From: Campylobacterales bacterium
GTDB lineage: Bacteria; Campylobacterota; Campylobacteria; Campylobacterales; QNZT01
NCBI GenBank assembly: GCA_016744895.1
Contig: JADGDK010000003.1
Location: forward strand, 15,136-56,049
DNA length: 40,914 bases
Reading direction: 5' to 3'
Each line of letters starts with the position of its first letter. Position 1 is the stretch's first letter. A program made the translations under genes and the position numbers. Below, piece by piece: positions 7,358 through 16,551 of the stretch. The notes under the pieces were generated by a model. That model searched no databases. It saw only the letters and a list, made by a program, of their open reading frames with translations, and had not been told where the DNA came from.

Positions 7358-8577
7358 TACATTGCCCCTAAATTCATAGAAAAAATTGGAAGTAACATTG
7401 CAACAACAATAAAACCTATCATCGCACCTACAAATAATATAAGTAGTGGCTCCATAAGTGATAGAAAAAGATCAATCTTATTTCGATTCTCCTCAAAATA
7501 AAGTTCTGCAAGATTTTCCATCACCATAGCTACTTCACTCGTCTCTTCTCCAAGTGCCACAGCTTGGGTAAATGATTTATCAATATTTTTTCCATGCTTG
7601 GCAAGTGAAGAAGAAAACTTTTTCCCTTCAACCAAATCTTTCACTGCACTTTGAAACTGTGCTCTTATCGCAACATTGTCTAAAATTCCACCTGCTAGTT
7701 TTACCGCATGTACAAAAGTAACACCTGAACGCACTAAAACAGAGGTAATGTAAGAAAATCGGGCTAATTCAAAAGTTTGTATAATTTTACCAAACAGAGG
7801 CAGTTTGAGTAAAAATTTATGATAGGAAAATTTAAAGGTTTCCGAAGTTCGCACCATATATCCAAATATCGCAGATATTATAATAACAGATATCGCAATT
7901 ACAAGCCAATATGCTCCTAAAAAATCGCCCATAGCAATGACGGCTTTAGTAACTCCAGGAAGCTCTTGTTTAAGTTGTGTAAACATTCCTGTAATTTTGG
8001 GTACAACAGTCGTAAGCATAAAAGCTACCATTAAAACGGATATAATGACAATAAATGCTGGATAGATAAGTGCTTGCTTGACTTTACTCGCTACCTTATC
8101 CCCCTCTTCTACAAAACGTGCCATTTCAAAAAGAACTTCACTAAGACTTCCACTCTCTTCTGCAACTTTAATGGATTGCTTATAAAATGGAGGAAGATCA
8201 ATAATCTCTTGTGATTCTAACGCAACATAATAACTCTTTCCCTCATCCATACTAGTCTCTAACGAAGTTAAAAAATCAACTAATACAGGGTCTTTTTCAT
8301 ATTGTGTTTTTGCTAGACGTATAACATTTACGATTGGGATACCTGACTTTAGATAAATTGCGATGTTTCTTGAGAGTGAAGCAAGATGTTTAGGTGAAAG
8401 TGTATGTTTTCGTTTAAAATTAAATTTAGTGGATAATCCCTCTCCAGATTCTTTGATACTCTCATAAATAATACCTCGTGATTTGAGCTTTTTTTTCGCT
8501 TCATCAAGATCTAAAGCTTCAATTCTCGCTTTTACCTTAGTACCACTTTTATCAAACCCAGAGTATTTATATATCAA
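7357..8577 (-). CDS. gspF: Type II secretion inner-membrane platform protein GspF
   Basis: A 406-residue polytopic membrane protein with the two tandem T2SSF domains of the GspF/PilC family. Each is a helical cytoplasmic bundle followed by membrane segments; hydrophobic stretches lie near residues 170-195, 220-245 and at the C-terminus (LLILFVGAMIGFIVVAMLLP). The N-terminus (IYKYSGFDKSGTKVKARIEA) is the conserved GspF opening. The start is TTG: its TTGA overlaps the gspE stop, and no nearer ATG preserves this N-terminus. Last gene of the operon. It organises the pseudopilus platform and contacts the GspE ATPase and GspL. GspF, rather than PilC, is chosen because of the surrounding gspC-N genes. 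Confidence 0.93.
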   Translation of the reverse strand: MIYKYSGFDKSGTKVKARIEALDLDEAKKKLKSRGIIYESIKESGEGLSTKFNFKRKHTLSPKHLASLSRNIAIYLKSGIPIVNVIRLAKTQYEKDPVLVDFLTSLETSMDEGKSYYVALESQEIIDLPPFYKQSIKVAEESGSLSEVLFEMARFVEEGDKVASKVKQALIYPAFIVIISVLMVAFMLTTVVPKITGMFTQLKQELPGVTKAVIAMGDFLGAYWLVIAISVIIISAIFGYMVRTSETFKFSYHKFLLKLPLFGKIIQTFELARFSYITSVLVRSGVTFVHAVKLAGGILDNVAIRAQFQSAVKDLVEGKKFSSSLAKHGKNIDKSFTQAVALGEETSEVAMVMENLAELYFEENRNKIDLFLSLMEPLLILFVGAMIGFIVVAMLLPIFSMNLGAM

Positions 8578-10097
8578 TCTTTAAGCCCTACTCTAATGAT
8601 CTCTTGTAATGAAGTTTCTCCAGCAATATAAAGATCTAATAACTGTTCGTGTATAAGTCTCATACCTTTTTTCTGCATCGCTTCTCTTATCTCAAAATCT
8701 GTCATTTTATTGATAAGCATATGTTTCACATCATCATCCATAACTAACAGTTCTCCAACAGCTCTACGACCTGAAAAGCCTGTGTAATTACATACTTTAC
8801 ATCCTTTTGGATCGTATACTTTGGTATTTTTATCAACACCAAAATCCTGACTAATCTCTTGCGGAACTTCTCCTTCTACTTTACATTCAGAACAAAGTTT
8901 ACGAACCAATCTTTGTGACAAAACACCAAGTAGCGAAGAACTAATTAAAAAATCATCAACACCCATATCCATAAGTCTTGTAATAGCAGCGGCAGTATTG
9001 TTAGTATGCAAAGTTGATAACATTAAGTGACCAGTAAGTGCTGCTTGTATCGAAATCTCTGCAGTCTCTCTATCTCTAATCTCACCAACCATAACAATAT
9101 CTGGATCTTGTCTCAAAATCGACCTTAACCCAGCTGAAAAAGTCAATCCCGTCTTGACATTAACCTGTATTTGATTTATATTTTCCGCTTTATATTCAAC
9201 TGGATCTTCAACTGTAATGATATTTTTATCAGGTGTTGCCACTGTTTGTAAAAACGTATGAAGCGTAGTTGATTTACCACTTCCCGTAGGCCCTGTTACA
9301 AGTATCATCCCATGAGAATGCTCTAATAATTTTTCAAAATCTGTAGTTAAATCTTTTGAAAAACCTAGCATCTCTAAAGTGGGAATTTCTGAAGATTCAC
9401 TAAGTATCCTCATAACTACACGCTCTCCATGATAAGTAGGCAATACAGAAACCCGGATATCAAGCCCTTTCCCTGCTATTTTTACCTGTGTTCTACCATC
9501 TTGTGGAATTCTCTTTTCAGAGATATCAAGATTTGAAATTACTTTGATACGACTAATTACCAGTGAAATGATATTTTTATCTAAGTCTACATGTTTGACT
9601 AAAACACCATCAATTCTAAAACGTACCACTCCTCTATTTTCATGTGTTTCGATATGAATATCAGAAGCACCTTGTTTGACCGCTTGATAAAAGAGTGAAT
9701 TTACAAATTTAATAATAGGAGCAGACTCTTCACTCGTTAAAATATCTGTACTATTTTTAAGAAAATCTGTTAATGAAATCTCTTCATCTAAAAGTTCACT
9801 TTCACTCTCTTCATTAATAGCACCAGAGAGTTCTTTATCAGTTTTTATTTCTAAATACCTATGATAGAGTCTCTCGTAAGAGTCACTATCTAAAAATGCC
9901 ATAGGATACGAAATATTTAATTTTGAGAGAAGATTAAAACCATCTGTGAGTTTCTCTTGAGAAAGAATGATATAAACTTCCTCCTCAACTTTTGTAAATA
10001 ATAGTGCATTTTTAACACATAAATCATGATCAATATTTTCAATTAATTCTGGATAAAGATCAAGATCAGAAAACCTTTTAATATTATTTAATTGCAT
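8574..10097 (-). CDS. gspE: Type II secretion ATPase GspE
   Basis: A 507-residue secretion ATPase that powers pseudopilus assembly from the cytoplasm. The N-terminal ~100 residues form the platform-binding domain. Walker A is GPTGSGKST (residues 269-277), Walker B region IVMVGEIRD (334-342), with the Asp-box EDPVEYK and His-box GHLMLSTLHTNN between and after them. The tetracysteine zinc module is intact (C402, C405, C433, C436). The gene overlaps gspF by 4 bases and follows gspD by 9 bases. Length matches the GspE family. Confidence 0.96.
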   Translation of the reverse strand: MQLNNIKRFSDLDLYPELIENIDHDLCVKNALLFTKVEEEVYIILSQEKLTDGFNLLSKLNISYPMAFLDSDSYERLYHRYLEIKTDKELSGAINEESESELLDEEISLTDFLKNSTDILTSEESAPIIKFVNSLFYQAVKQGASDIHIETHENRGVVRFRIDGVLVKHVDLDKNIISLVISRIKVISNLDISEKRIPQDGRTQVKIAGKGLDIRVSVLPTYHGERVVMRILSESSEIPTLEMLGFSKDLTTDFEKLLEHSHGMILVTGPTGSGKSTTLHTFLQTVATPDKNIITVEDPVEYKAENINQIQVNVKTGLTFSAGLRSILRQDPDIVMVGEIRDRETAEISIQAALTGHLMLSTLHTNNTAAAITRLMDMGVDDFLISSSLLGVLSQRLVRKLCSECKVEGEVPQEISQDFGVDKNTKVYDPKGCKVCNYTGFSGRRAVGELLVMDDDVKHMLINKMTDFEIREAMQKKGMRLIHEQLLDLYIAGETSLQEIIRVGLKD

Positions 10098-10106
10098 ACC
10101 GTTCCT

Positions 10107-12242
10107 TTAAAATTCAGGATTTTCAATTTGCTCACTTCTAATCTCTTGACCATTAGTATCAACAAAGATCTTATATCTGTTACCAAATTCATCAATTCTA
10201 TAATAGTACTCAGCATCTACAATAGTAGCACCTCTGATAACTTCAGGAACACACTCACCTTTTTCTCTTTGCATATTAGTTTTACACGACTCATAATTTT
10301 TCTCAAATTCTAAAGCCAGTTCACCTTCTAAAAGATCCATTTTTCCCAAAATATCTTTTATAGTAGAGAGGTCTTCACTTCTTTTTACAATATAAGGGGT
10401 CAACATAATCACTAAATTTGACTTCTCTTTATCCTTTGAAACATGGCGAAATGGAATACCTAAAATTGGTATATCCCCTAAAATTGGTATTTTACTCGTA
10501 TTATTTATTGATTTTTCACGTGCAAGTCCACTAATAATAACTGTCTCTCCATTAGTTACAATAGAGACAGTTTCAACTTCACTTTTTGTAGTTGTTGGCT
10601 GTCCAATTGTACCTCCAACTACATCTTCTAAAATCACTTTTACTTCAAGTGAAACTTTTTCATCAGCAGAGATTCTAGGTTTTACTTTAAGAGAAAGCCC
10701 AATATCTTCTCTAGTAAAACTATTTTGCGTCATGCCAGTAGTACTTGTTGGCGTTGCACTTTGACTAAGTATCGATTGCGTTTTTCCAGAGTAAAGAGAT
10801 GATTCTCTATTATTTACACATAAAATAGAAGGCTCTGATATCATAGAGGCTCCGTCATTGTTTTTAAATAGAGACATTGTCACACCCAAAGCTAATGCAC
10901 GGCTTAAATTTTTAACAAGAGTTGTATTAGAAGCAGTCATTGTAGATAACAATGAACTAAAATTTGTCACTGGAGTTAAATCACCACCAAGAGAACCACT
11001 AAATCCATAAATACCAGAGCTATTTATCATCCCACCACCAATACCATATTTGGCACCAATTTTTGAAACTTTTGCATCACTAAATTCATAAATTCGTGCT
11101 CTTACATAAACTTGTTGTCTTTCAACATCTAACTGTAAAACAACATCTTTAATCTCTTTAATCTCACGCTCAGTTGCATAAACGACAACTGCATTTAATT
11201 CAGTATCTACAGTAACTGTCGGCTTATCTTTACCCACAATACTAGGAGTTGTTACAGTTTTTGTGGTGGGAACAGAATTTGTTATTGATCCAGCCTTCTT
11301 ATCTATGACTTTTGAAGCAACAGGTGCAGGAGTATTGGTGACTACCTCATGAATTTCATTTTTAATACTCTGTGCAAAACTCTTATCTGAAAGTAATTTT
11401 TCTAAAGTTTTTACAATTTCAACAGCATCAGCATTTTTGATATAGATAATCTCCATACGTTTATCTACGGTTTCATTCTCTTTATCTAATACCTTTATTT
11501 TTGGTACAAGCGTTCTGATATTCGCCCGATTTCCAACAACTATCACAGAATTTGTCGCTTCATCAGAAAAGATATCTACCTTTTCAGTTTGTATCTTTTT
11601 ATCAAAAAGCAAATTTGCCAATTTTTGAATTTTTGGAGCTACTGCTTTTGAGTCAGCATTATGAAGTGTAACAAACTTTACTTGCATACGCTCGCCACGG
11701 TCAAGTTTATAAATTAAGTTTTTAATACTTTTAATATTGTCTGGAAAGTCAGAAACAACAACTGCATTATTTTCATAAGAGAGCGTAATTTTTCCATATT
11801 TACTTAAAAGAAAATTGATTTGTCTTAAAATTGTTCGTACATTTAACTTCTTAACTTTGATTACTTCAGTCTGTACTTCAGCAACATCTGAAGTCCCATA
11901 AGTCGGAGGAGCTGTTTTTGTAGCATCTGAACTTCTAATAACCTTTAAAAATCCATTTCGAGTATCTCGTATTGTAAATCCTTTGGCATTTAAAACATTG
12001 ACTAAAAGATCATAAATTTGACTTTTTTTAACAGGCTTTACAGAAACAAAATCAACTTTACCTTGAATATTTTCACCAACAAGTATATTTTTACCCGTGA
12101 TTCTTGCCACCATTTTTACAAAATCAACAATTTTTAAATCTTTAAAATTGATATTGACTTCATCAGGAGCTGCTTTTGTTTTAGCTTCTACTGTAAGCAT
12201 TAACATTGCCACCATAATCATAATTTTTATAATTTTATTCAT
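10107..12242 (-). CDS. gspD: Type II secretion outer-membrane secretin GspD
   Basis: A 711-residue secretin with a signal peptide (MNKIIKIMIMVAMLMLTVEA). The N0 domain (VNINFKDLKIVDFVKMVARI) is followed by N1-N3 repeats interrupted near residues 290-345 by a Thr/Pro/Val-rich linker. The secretin beta-barrel contains the conserved ETVIISGLAREK and PILGDIPILGIPFR segments. After the barrel there is an extended ~80-residue C-terminal tail with a cysteine pair (ESCKTN, GECVPE) and a Tyr-rich segment. This tail is longer than the barrel end needs and may replace a pilotin-binding S-domain. I see no separate pilotin gene in the window. It forms the exit channel for folded substrates. Confidence 0.95.
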   Translation of the reverse strand: MNKIIKIMIMVAMLMLTVEAKTKAAPDEVNINFKDLKIVDFVKMVARITGKNILVGENIQGKVDFVSVKPVKKSQIYDLLVNVLNAKGFTIRDTRNGFLKVIRSSDATKTAPPTYGTSDVAEVQTEVIKVKKLNVRTILRQINFLLSKYGKITLSYENNAVVVSDFPDNIKSIKNLIYKLDRGERMQVKFVTLHNADSKAVAPKIQKLANLLFDKKIQTEKVDIFSDEATNSVIVVGNRANIRTLVPKIKVLDKENETVDKRMEIIYIKNADAVEIVKTLEKLLSDKSFAQSIKNEIHEVVTNTPAPVASKVIDKKAGSITNSVPTTKTVTTPSIVGKDKPTVTVDTELNAVVVYATEREIKEIKDVVLQLDVERQQVYVRARIYEFSDAKVSKIGAKYGIGGGMINSSGIYGFSGSLGGDLTPVTNFSSLLSTMTASNTTLVKNLSRALALGVTMSLFKNNDGASMISEPSILCVNNRESSLYSGKTQSILSQSATPTSTTGMTQNSFTREDIGLSLKVKPRISADEKVSLEVKVILEDVVGGTIGQPTTTKSEVETVSIVTNGETVIISGLAREKSINNTSKIPILGDIPILGIPFRHVSKDKEKSNLVIMLTPYIVKRSEDLSTIKDILGKMDLLEGELALEFEKNYESCKTNMQREKGECVPEVIRGATIVDAEYYYRIDEFGNRYKIFVDTNGQEIRSEQIENPEF

Positions 12243-12251
12243 TTTTTACCC

Positions 12252-13091
12252 TTAATTTACATTAAACTCTAAATCGAGCTCTTCATCACCACGAGATACA
12301 CTTAGTGTTAAGCCATCTAGCGTTTCAATATTAGAATAGTACTTCATCACATCAGAGAGGCTTTTAATCTCTTTACCATCAATACCTTTAATGACATCAC
12401 CACTTTTAAGCCCTGCACTATCAAAGAATGATCCTTTTTTGACATAATTAACTCTAAAACCATTAAGTGTTCCATCTCGTCTAAGTTCTTGAATTCTTAT
12501 ATTTTTCCAAATTTTATTTGGATTTTTTACATATGAGTTAAGTTCTGTTCTTGTTACAGAAACTGGCTCTCCTGGTATAAATTCAACTGCTGATTCTTGC
12601 TCTTGTTCTTTTACATTTTTTACAGAATTATTGGATTTAGTGCTACGACTATTATCAAAGTCTTGCGTATCATCTTCTAAAATAATATCATACTTAATAC
12701 CATTTTTTTCAAGCACTGCACGTTCATCATAAACTTCGATTAACTTATATCCTACATATTTTTCACGTAAATATAAAAAAGTTGTGCCTAAGTGATCTTC
12801 AATAACAATAAAACTCTCCTGTTTCGATGCAAAAGTACCTTTTAGTTTAATATCATCAACACGATTATGTGTTTCTACTTGTTTTTTTGGTGTATGTGTT
12901 TTTGAAATTCCTATGATATTTTTTGCTAAATTAATATTATAATGATAGATAAAGTCGCCCTCTTTTGGAGTACTTAACGCATCTTTATCTAAAAATACTA
13001 GTCCTACACTCCAAAGCAATTTCACAATTGCAAATGGCAAAAGAAGATACAGAGCAAAATTGTAAAGGTAATTATTTGATTTTTGATTCAT
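12252..13091 (-). CDS. gspC: Type II secretion protein GspC with PDZ domain
   Basis: A 279-residue bitopic inner-membrane protein linking the platform to the secretin. The order is a short cytoplasmic part, a membrane helix (NFALYLLLPFAIVKLLWSVG), the HR-type beta domain (LKGTFASKQESFIVIED) and a Gln/Glu-rich linker. A C-terminal PDZ domain follows (VNYVKKGSFFDSAGLKSGDV, then IKGIDGKEI). The frame stays open to 13148, but the ATG at 13091 is preferred because GAGGAGGGG stands just before it and it gives the expected short cytoplasmic N-terminus. With this start it overlaps gspN by 20 bases. Downstream gspD follows after 9 bases. Confidence 0.88.
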   Translation of the reverse strand: MNQKSNNYLYNFALYLLLPFAIVKLLWSVGLVFLDKDALSTPKEGDFIYHYNINLAKNIIGISKTHTPKKQVETHNRVDDIKLKGTFASKQESFIVIEDHLGTTFLYLREKYVGYKLIEVYDERAVLEKNGIKYDIILEDDTQDFDNSRSTKSNNSVKNVKEQEQESAVEFIPGEPVSVTRTELNSYVKNPNKIWKNIRIQELRRDGTLNGFRVNYVKKGSFFDSAGLKSGDVIKGIDGKEIKSLSDVMKYYSNIETLDGLTLSVSRGDEELDLEFNVN

Positions 13092-13590
13092 AAGTATACC
13101 CCTCCTCACTCTTTTTAAAATATTGTCGAATAAGTGGACTTTTCTCAAATGCTAAACTAGGGTCTAAAAGTAATTTTAAAACTCCAGATGAGAGTTCCAA
13201 TGTCCCTTCTATTGAACCAAAATCTCCAGATGCTGAGATTAAAGCTTTTTTATAATGCCACAGTGCATAGGTGATATTAACTTCATCTGCACTAAATCCA
13301 AACATATTTTTCAAATCTTTTGCAGCTCCAACATTAAGGAGATCAATTTTATTATAAACACCTAAAGCCATAACAGAAAATTCATCCGCCTCAACTGATT
13401 TAATACCATCATAAAAAAGTGATACTTTTTCACCTTTTAGGGCAATAAGATTGTCACTTATACGATCTTCTGTTAAAACCACCCTTTCTGCTTTAAGCCT
13501 ATTTTTAAGAGTATAATAAAGATTTTCTTTTGGCATAAGCGCAATAAAAGCAATATAGAATATAGTCAAAAATATTATAAATTTTTTCAT
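13072..13590 (-). CDS. gspN: Type II secretion GspN-like protein
   Basis: A 172-residue protein with one N-terminal membrane helix (FIIFLTIFYIAFIALM) and a periplasmic part. The segment ISASGDFGSIEGTLELSSG followed by LKLLLDP resembles the beta-rich repeats of GspN/AsmA-like proteins. It is shorter than the ~250-residue proteobacterial GspN. The assignment rests mainly on position between gspM and gspC and on this segment. It overlaps gspM by 4 bases (ATGA). GspN is optional in many T2SS and its role is poorly defined. Confidence 0.65.
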   Translation of the reverse strand: MKKFIIFLTIFYIAFIALMPKENLYYTLKNRLKAERVVLTEDRISDNLIALKGEKVSLFYDGIKSVEADEFSVMALGVYNKIDLLNVGAAKDLKNMFGFSADEVNITYALWHYKKALISASGDFGSIEGTLELSSGVLKLLLDPSLAFEKSPLIRQYFKKSEEGYTYESKIK

Positions 13591-13982
13591 TTTTTGATCT
13601 CCATTCTAAGTTTTGCAGTTGATGCACTTTCTCTGATAATATCTAGTTTTCGGACTTCAAGTGTTGAATTTTGAATCTTTTTAACTAATTGATTTAAAAC
13701 ACTCTTATCAAGATTATCAAATTCTAAAACTCTTGAATCAGACTTTATAAAATCTTTTGATGTTGCCTTTATCTTTTGTAAATATTTAATGGTACGCTGT
13801 ATAAGCTTTTTATCCTTATGCTTACTCTTAAGACCACCTAATTCTTTAGCCTCTTTTTCAAAAACAAGTAACGCCTCTTTTTGACTCATGTACGCATCAC
13901 GTGCACGCTCTTTTTGAATATAAGCAAATAGAAGTAAAATTACACCAAGCAGTGCAAATAATAAAAATCTATTACGACTCAT
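13587..13982 (-). CDS. gspM: Type II secretion GspM-like protein
   Basis: A 131-residue protein with an N-terminal membrane anchor (FLLFALLGVILLLFAYI), a basic coiled-coil segment (residues ~25-75) and a small ferredoxin-like domain at the end (STLEVRKLDIIRESASTAKL). This is the GspM/PilO architecture. GspM pairs with GspL in the inner-membrane platform. Sequence similarity to known GspM is low, as is usual; position between gspL and gspN, with 4-base overlaps on both sides, supports the call. Confidence 0.72.
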   Translation of the reverse strand: MSRNRFLLFALLGVILLLFAYIQKERARDAYMSQKEALLVFEKEAKELGGLKSKHKDKKLIQRTIKYLQKIKATSKDFIKSDSRVLEFDNLDKSVLNQLVKKIQNSTLEVRKLDIIRESASTAKLRMEIKK

Positions 13983-14914
13983 GAAGTAATCCTTAATGTT
14001 AAAAGTCCATCTTTAAATTCAGAACTATTGATCTTACTCTGCTTTCGAACTTGCGACTTAATATTTTCTTCTCTATTAGTTGAGTTTATTTTGATAATCA
14101 CAACTGTCTCTTTTTTAGTGGCATTTATACGTTCTATAAATTCCCCTTTTTCTAATGTCAATGCATTAAATGCATACACTTCATCTCTTATCTTTTTTTG
14201 TGTTTTAAAAGTTTTCGTCAAAGAAGTTTTAATACTCTTTAATTGCATGGAAGTTTGTGGTAATTTATACTTTGAAATAATTTCCGATCTTTGCTCTTGT
14301 ATATTTGTAGAAGCATTGTTATAGTTAAACCAATCCAAAATAAAAGAGGTAAATAAAAATATAATACCTGCAGCAAGCGTGATAAGCTCTTTTTTACTCA
14401 CCATACTACTTGCGAGAGAGTCTAGTGTGATTTTCTTATTTGAAAGTTTTTTTTCTTTTAAGTGTTCATTGACCTCTTTTTTAGACTCGGTACACATTCT
14501 TGGTACCTGCATAATAAGGCCATCAAGATTTACTAGCGAACTCACACGATCAATACCACAACACTCTTTGAGATCAGTAAACTCATTTTGTGCAAAATAT
14601 ACAGCAGAAACTTTAGCATTTTTAATAAATTTTTGAGAAATTTCATTTGCAATTTTCTCTTTATCGTAAGCAATAATAATAAACTCGTCACCATATTTAC
14701 TTACTTCATATTCAAATTCACCCTTGGGAAGTGACCCCTCATAAACGGACTCAGCCAGTTTTTTAGCGGCACTAACTTTCTTAACAGGAAGATCAACTTT
14801 TTTAACCCAATAAAACATAGGCGAAAGTATAAGACTATAAGTATCTCTTTCATGAACAGGGCTATTTTGAGTGAAATAAAGTATCTTAGTTTTATTCTTG
14901 AAAATTTTTATCAA
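13979..14914 (-). CDS. gspL: Type II secretion GspL-like protein
   Basis: A 311-residue protein with a cytoplasmic N-terminal ~170 residues corresponding to the GspL actin-like domain, here reduced in size. One membrane helix follows (LITLAAGIIFLFTSFILDWF), then a PilN-like periplasmic coiled coil and ferredoxin-like fold (ETVVIIKINSTNREENIKSQ). GspL recruits the GspE ATPase. The start is TTG at 14912-14914, within the 23-base overlap with gspK; the next in-frame ATG would remove 32 residues. AAAGG lies upstream of the TTG. The assignment combines architecture and operon position. Confidence 0.75.
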   Translation of the reverse strand: MIKIFKNKTKILYFTQNSPVHERDTYSLILSPMFYWVKKVDLPVKKVSAAKKLAESVYEGSLPKGEFEYEVSKYGDEFIIIAYDKEKIANEISQKFIKNAKVSAVYFAQNEFTDLKECCGIDRVSSLVNLDGLIMQVPRMCTESKKEVNEHLKEKKLSNKKITLDSLASSMVSKKELITLAAGIIFLFTSFILDWFNYNNASTNIQEQRSEIISKYKLPQTSMQLKSIKTSLTKTFKTQKKIRDEVYAFNALTLEKGEFIERINATKKETVVIIKINSTNREENIKSQVRKQSKINSSEFKDGLLTLRITS

Positions 14915-15842
14915 TATTATCTACCTTTCCTGTTTTCAAATTGTAATCAAATTTTACATTTCTTTTAAAATTTTCAGTATTAAAAATGATATTGCATTGT
15001 ATCAGATATTGTTTATTTTTATCGAAAGGTGAAATCTTATAAATTTTTTTAAGTTCTTTTAAATCTTCACTATCTTGAATCACTGTCTCATTAAACTCTT
15101 GACAAAAATCTAACTCTTCATAATTTGGGTATCGATTATCTGTAATTAAATTTATCGTTGGAATCATATCAAGTTGATTACAATCTAAAAGCTGTTTGGA
15201 TTTATTGGTATCTCCAAAATAAAATAATTCATCCCAAGAATCACGGTTAACTTTATAGATATTAGCATCATTACTCGTTTTATAGTAATGTTCAAAAATC
15301 TTATTTAAATGGTTATAACTATAAATTTTTTCTTGCCTAAAATCAAAATCTTCTGCTGCAATCTCACTGTAGGCACCTCTTTCAGAATCATCTTTATCTA
15401 CAGTATCAATCATAATATTTAGCAGTAACTGCTTATCTCTTATATCATAATTTGAAAAATAGTTAAAAAATGGTTTTTCTAAAATCGTTCGATTTTCATC
15501 ATTAACATCTAATACCATCTGATCTAAAAGATAATTCACATTAAGTTTACCCATCTTACTCTCAACATCAAATCCAAACTCTATACCTGTTTTCGGTTCT
15601 ACCATAGCAGGTAAAAAAAAGCTTAAAAGCATATCTAAGTTTTCGGGAGTTTTCACATTCTCACTATTTTTTTCAAGCAACGTTACAAAATCTTTAAATA
15701 CTACAGAAAATTGATTTCTAGCACCTAGATAAGCAACTTCATCAAAACTTCTTTTTGAAATCGATAGAGAGATCAGTACCAATGCCGATATAAGAGTAAT
15801 AAACCCAATGGTCATCAGCAGTACAATAGCTTTTCTTTTCAT
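14892..15842 (-). CDS. gspK: Type II secretion minor pseudopilin GspK-like
   Basis: A 316-residue protein with an N-terminal type IV pilin-like hydrophobic helix (MKRKAIVLLMTIGFITLISA) and a large periplasmic domain, the architecture of GspK, the tip pseudopilin. The helical insert typical of GspK is represented by NYLLDQMVLDVNDENRTILE and the region after it (KQLLLNIMIDTVDKDDSERG, consistent with the calcium-site insert). The usual glycine before the cleavage site and the +5 glutamate are not obvious; loss of Glu5 is a known feature of GspK. First gene of the minus-strand T2SS operon, divergent from gspG. Confidence 0.78.
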   Translation of the reverse strand: MKRKAIVLLMTIGFITLISALVLISLSISKRSFDEVAYLGARNQFSVVFKDFVTLLEKNSENVKTPENLDMLLSFFLPAMVEPKTGIEFGFDVESKMGKLNVNYLLDQMVLDVNDENRTILEKPFFNYFSNYDIRDKQLLLNIMIDTVDKDDSERGAYSEIAAEDFDFRQEKIYSYNHLNKIFEHYYKTSNDANIYKVNRDSWDELFYFGDTNKSKQLLDCNQLDMIPTINLITDNRYPNYEELDFCQEFNETVIQDSEDLKELKKIYKISPFDKNKQYLIQCNIIFNTENFKRNVKFDYNLKTGKVDNIDKNFQE

Positions 15843-15938
15843 ATATTTAAGTGACTTTCTCTTATAATAGAATATACTTTATTTTATAGAAACATACTTA
15901 AAGTACAACTATTTAAAGAAAATTAAAAAAGGAATTTT
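15843..15938. promoter_or_regulatory. Divergent promoter region between gspK operon and gspG
   Basis: This 96-bp AT-rich gap must drive both T2SS transcription units. TATAAT at 15863-15868 (plus strand) is a candidate -10 element. The gspG ribosome binding site AAAAAGGA is at 15926-15933. No clear operator is seen. Confidence 0.4.
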
Positions 15939-16358
15939 ATGAAAAAAGGTTTTTCACTTATTGAAATTATGATTGTTATCATTATTTTAGGTTTACTTGC
16001 AGGTCTTGTACTTCCAAATTTACTAGGACAAAGCGAAGAAGCAAAGAAGAAAATTGTCTGTATCCAAATGCAAAGTATCAATGATGCATTTAAAAACTTT
16101 AAACTTCAAAATGGCATTTATCCTACAACTGAAGAAGGAATGCAAGCCTTGATCTCAAATCCTGATCCAGAAAAATATAAAAGTTATCCAGATGGTGGTT
16201 TTTTAGATGGAAATGTACCTGTAGATCCTTGGAAGAACCCTTATATTTACATCAATAATGAAAGTGAAGTTGATATGATTTCACTTGGAGCTGATGGTAA
16301 AGAAGGTGGAACTAAAGAGAGTGCTGATATCAGCTTTTCAAGCTGTAAAGCAAAATAA
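15939..16358 (+). CDS. gspG: Type II secretion major pseudopilin GspG
   Basis: A 139-residue prepilin. The prepilin peptidase site is intact: KKG before FSLIEIMIVIIILGLLAGLV, with Glu at +5 of the mature protein. The GspG-specific segments follow: YPTTEEGMQALISNP, VPVDPWKNPYIY and SLGADGKEGG, which carries the calcium-binding loop of major pseudopilins. Two cysteines (CIQMQ and SSCKAK) could form a disulfide. It is transcribed away from the other gsp genes. No gspH, gspI, gspJ or prepilin peptidase gene lies beside it, so those must be elsewhere or absent. Confidence 0.96.
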   Translation: MKKGFSLIEIMIVIIILGLLAGLVLPNLLGQSEEAKKKIVCIQMQSINDAFKNFKLQNGIYPTTEEGMQALISNPDPEKYKSYPDGGFLDGNVPVDPWKNPYIYINNESEVDMISLGADGKEGGTKESADISFSSCKAK

Positions 16359-16366
16359 TATATATG

Positions 16367-16382
16367 GCGGGATCATACCCGC
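16367..16382 (+). terminator. Weak terminator hairpin after gspG
   Basis: A GC-rich 5-bp stem, GCGGG (16367-16371) and CCCGC (16378-16382), 8 bases after the gspG stop in otherwise AT-rich DNA. There is no T-run behind it, so it may be a stabilising hairpin rather than a classic terminator. Confidence 0.4.
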
Positions 16383-16517
16383 TATCACAATACTTCATTT
16401 ATTAAAAATTCTATACAGTATCTTACAACTTTTTAATAATTTCATATCTATATTTATGCTATTTCATCCTAAATAAAAAATAATTTTTTTATAAGAAATA
16501 ATTATAAAATTACATGC

Positions 16518-16546
16518 TATAATATTCGATATTATTATGCAAGGAG
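16518..16546 (+). promoter_or_regulatory. Promoter -10 and Shine-Dalgarno for the cytochrome c'-like gene
   Basis: TGCTATAAT gives an extended -10 with TATAAT at 16518-16523. AAGGAG at 16541-16546 lies 5 bases before ATG 16552. This fixes the start at 16552, not at the in-frame upstream ATG at 16537, which precedes the Shine-Dalgarno. Confidence 0.6.
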
Positions 16547-16551
16547 AATTT

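Noticed and set aside
13092-13148. Longer gspC start giving 19 extra residues
   Set aside because: The extension lies inside gspN, lacks a good ribosome binding site and would add a charged stretch before the membrane anchor; ATG 13091 has GAGGAGGGG directly upstream.
16537-16551. Upstream ATG for the first cytochrome c'-like gene
   Set aside because: It precedes the Shine-Dalgarno AAGGAG, so the ribosome must start at 16552, which also gives a clean signal peptide.
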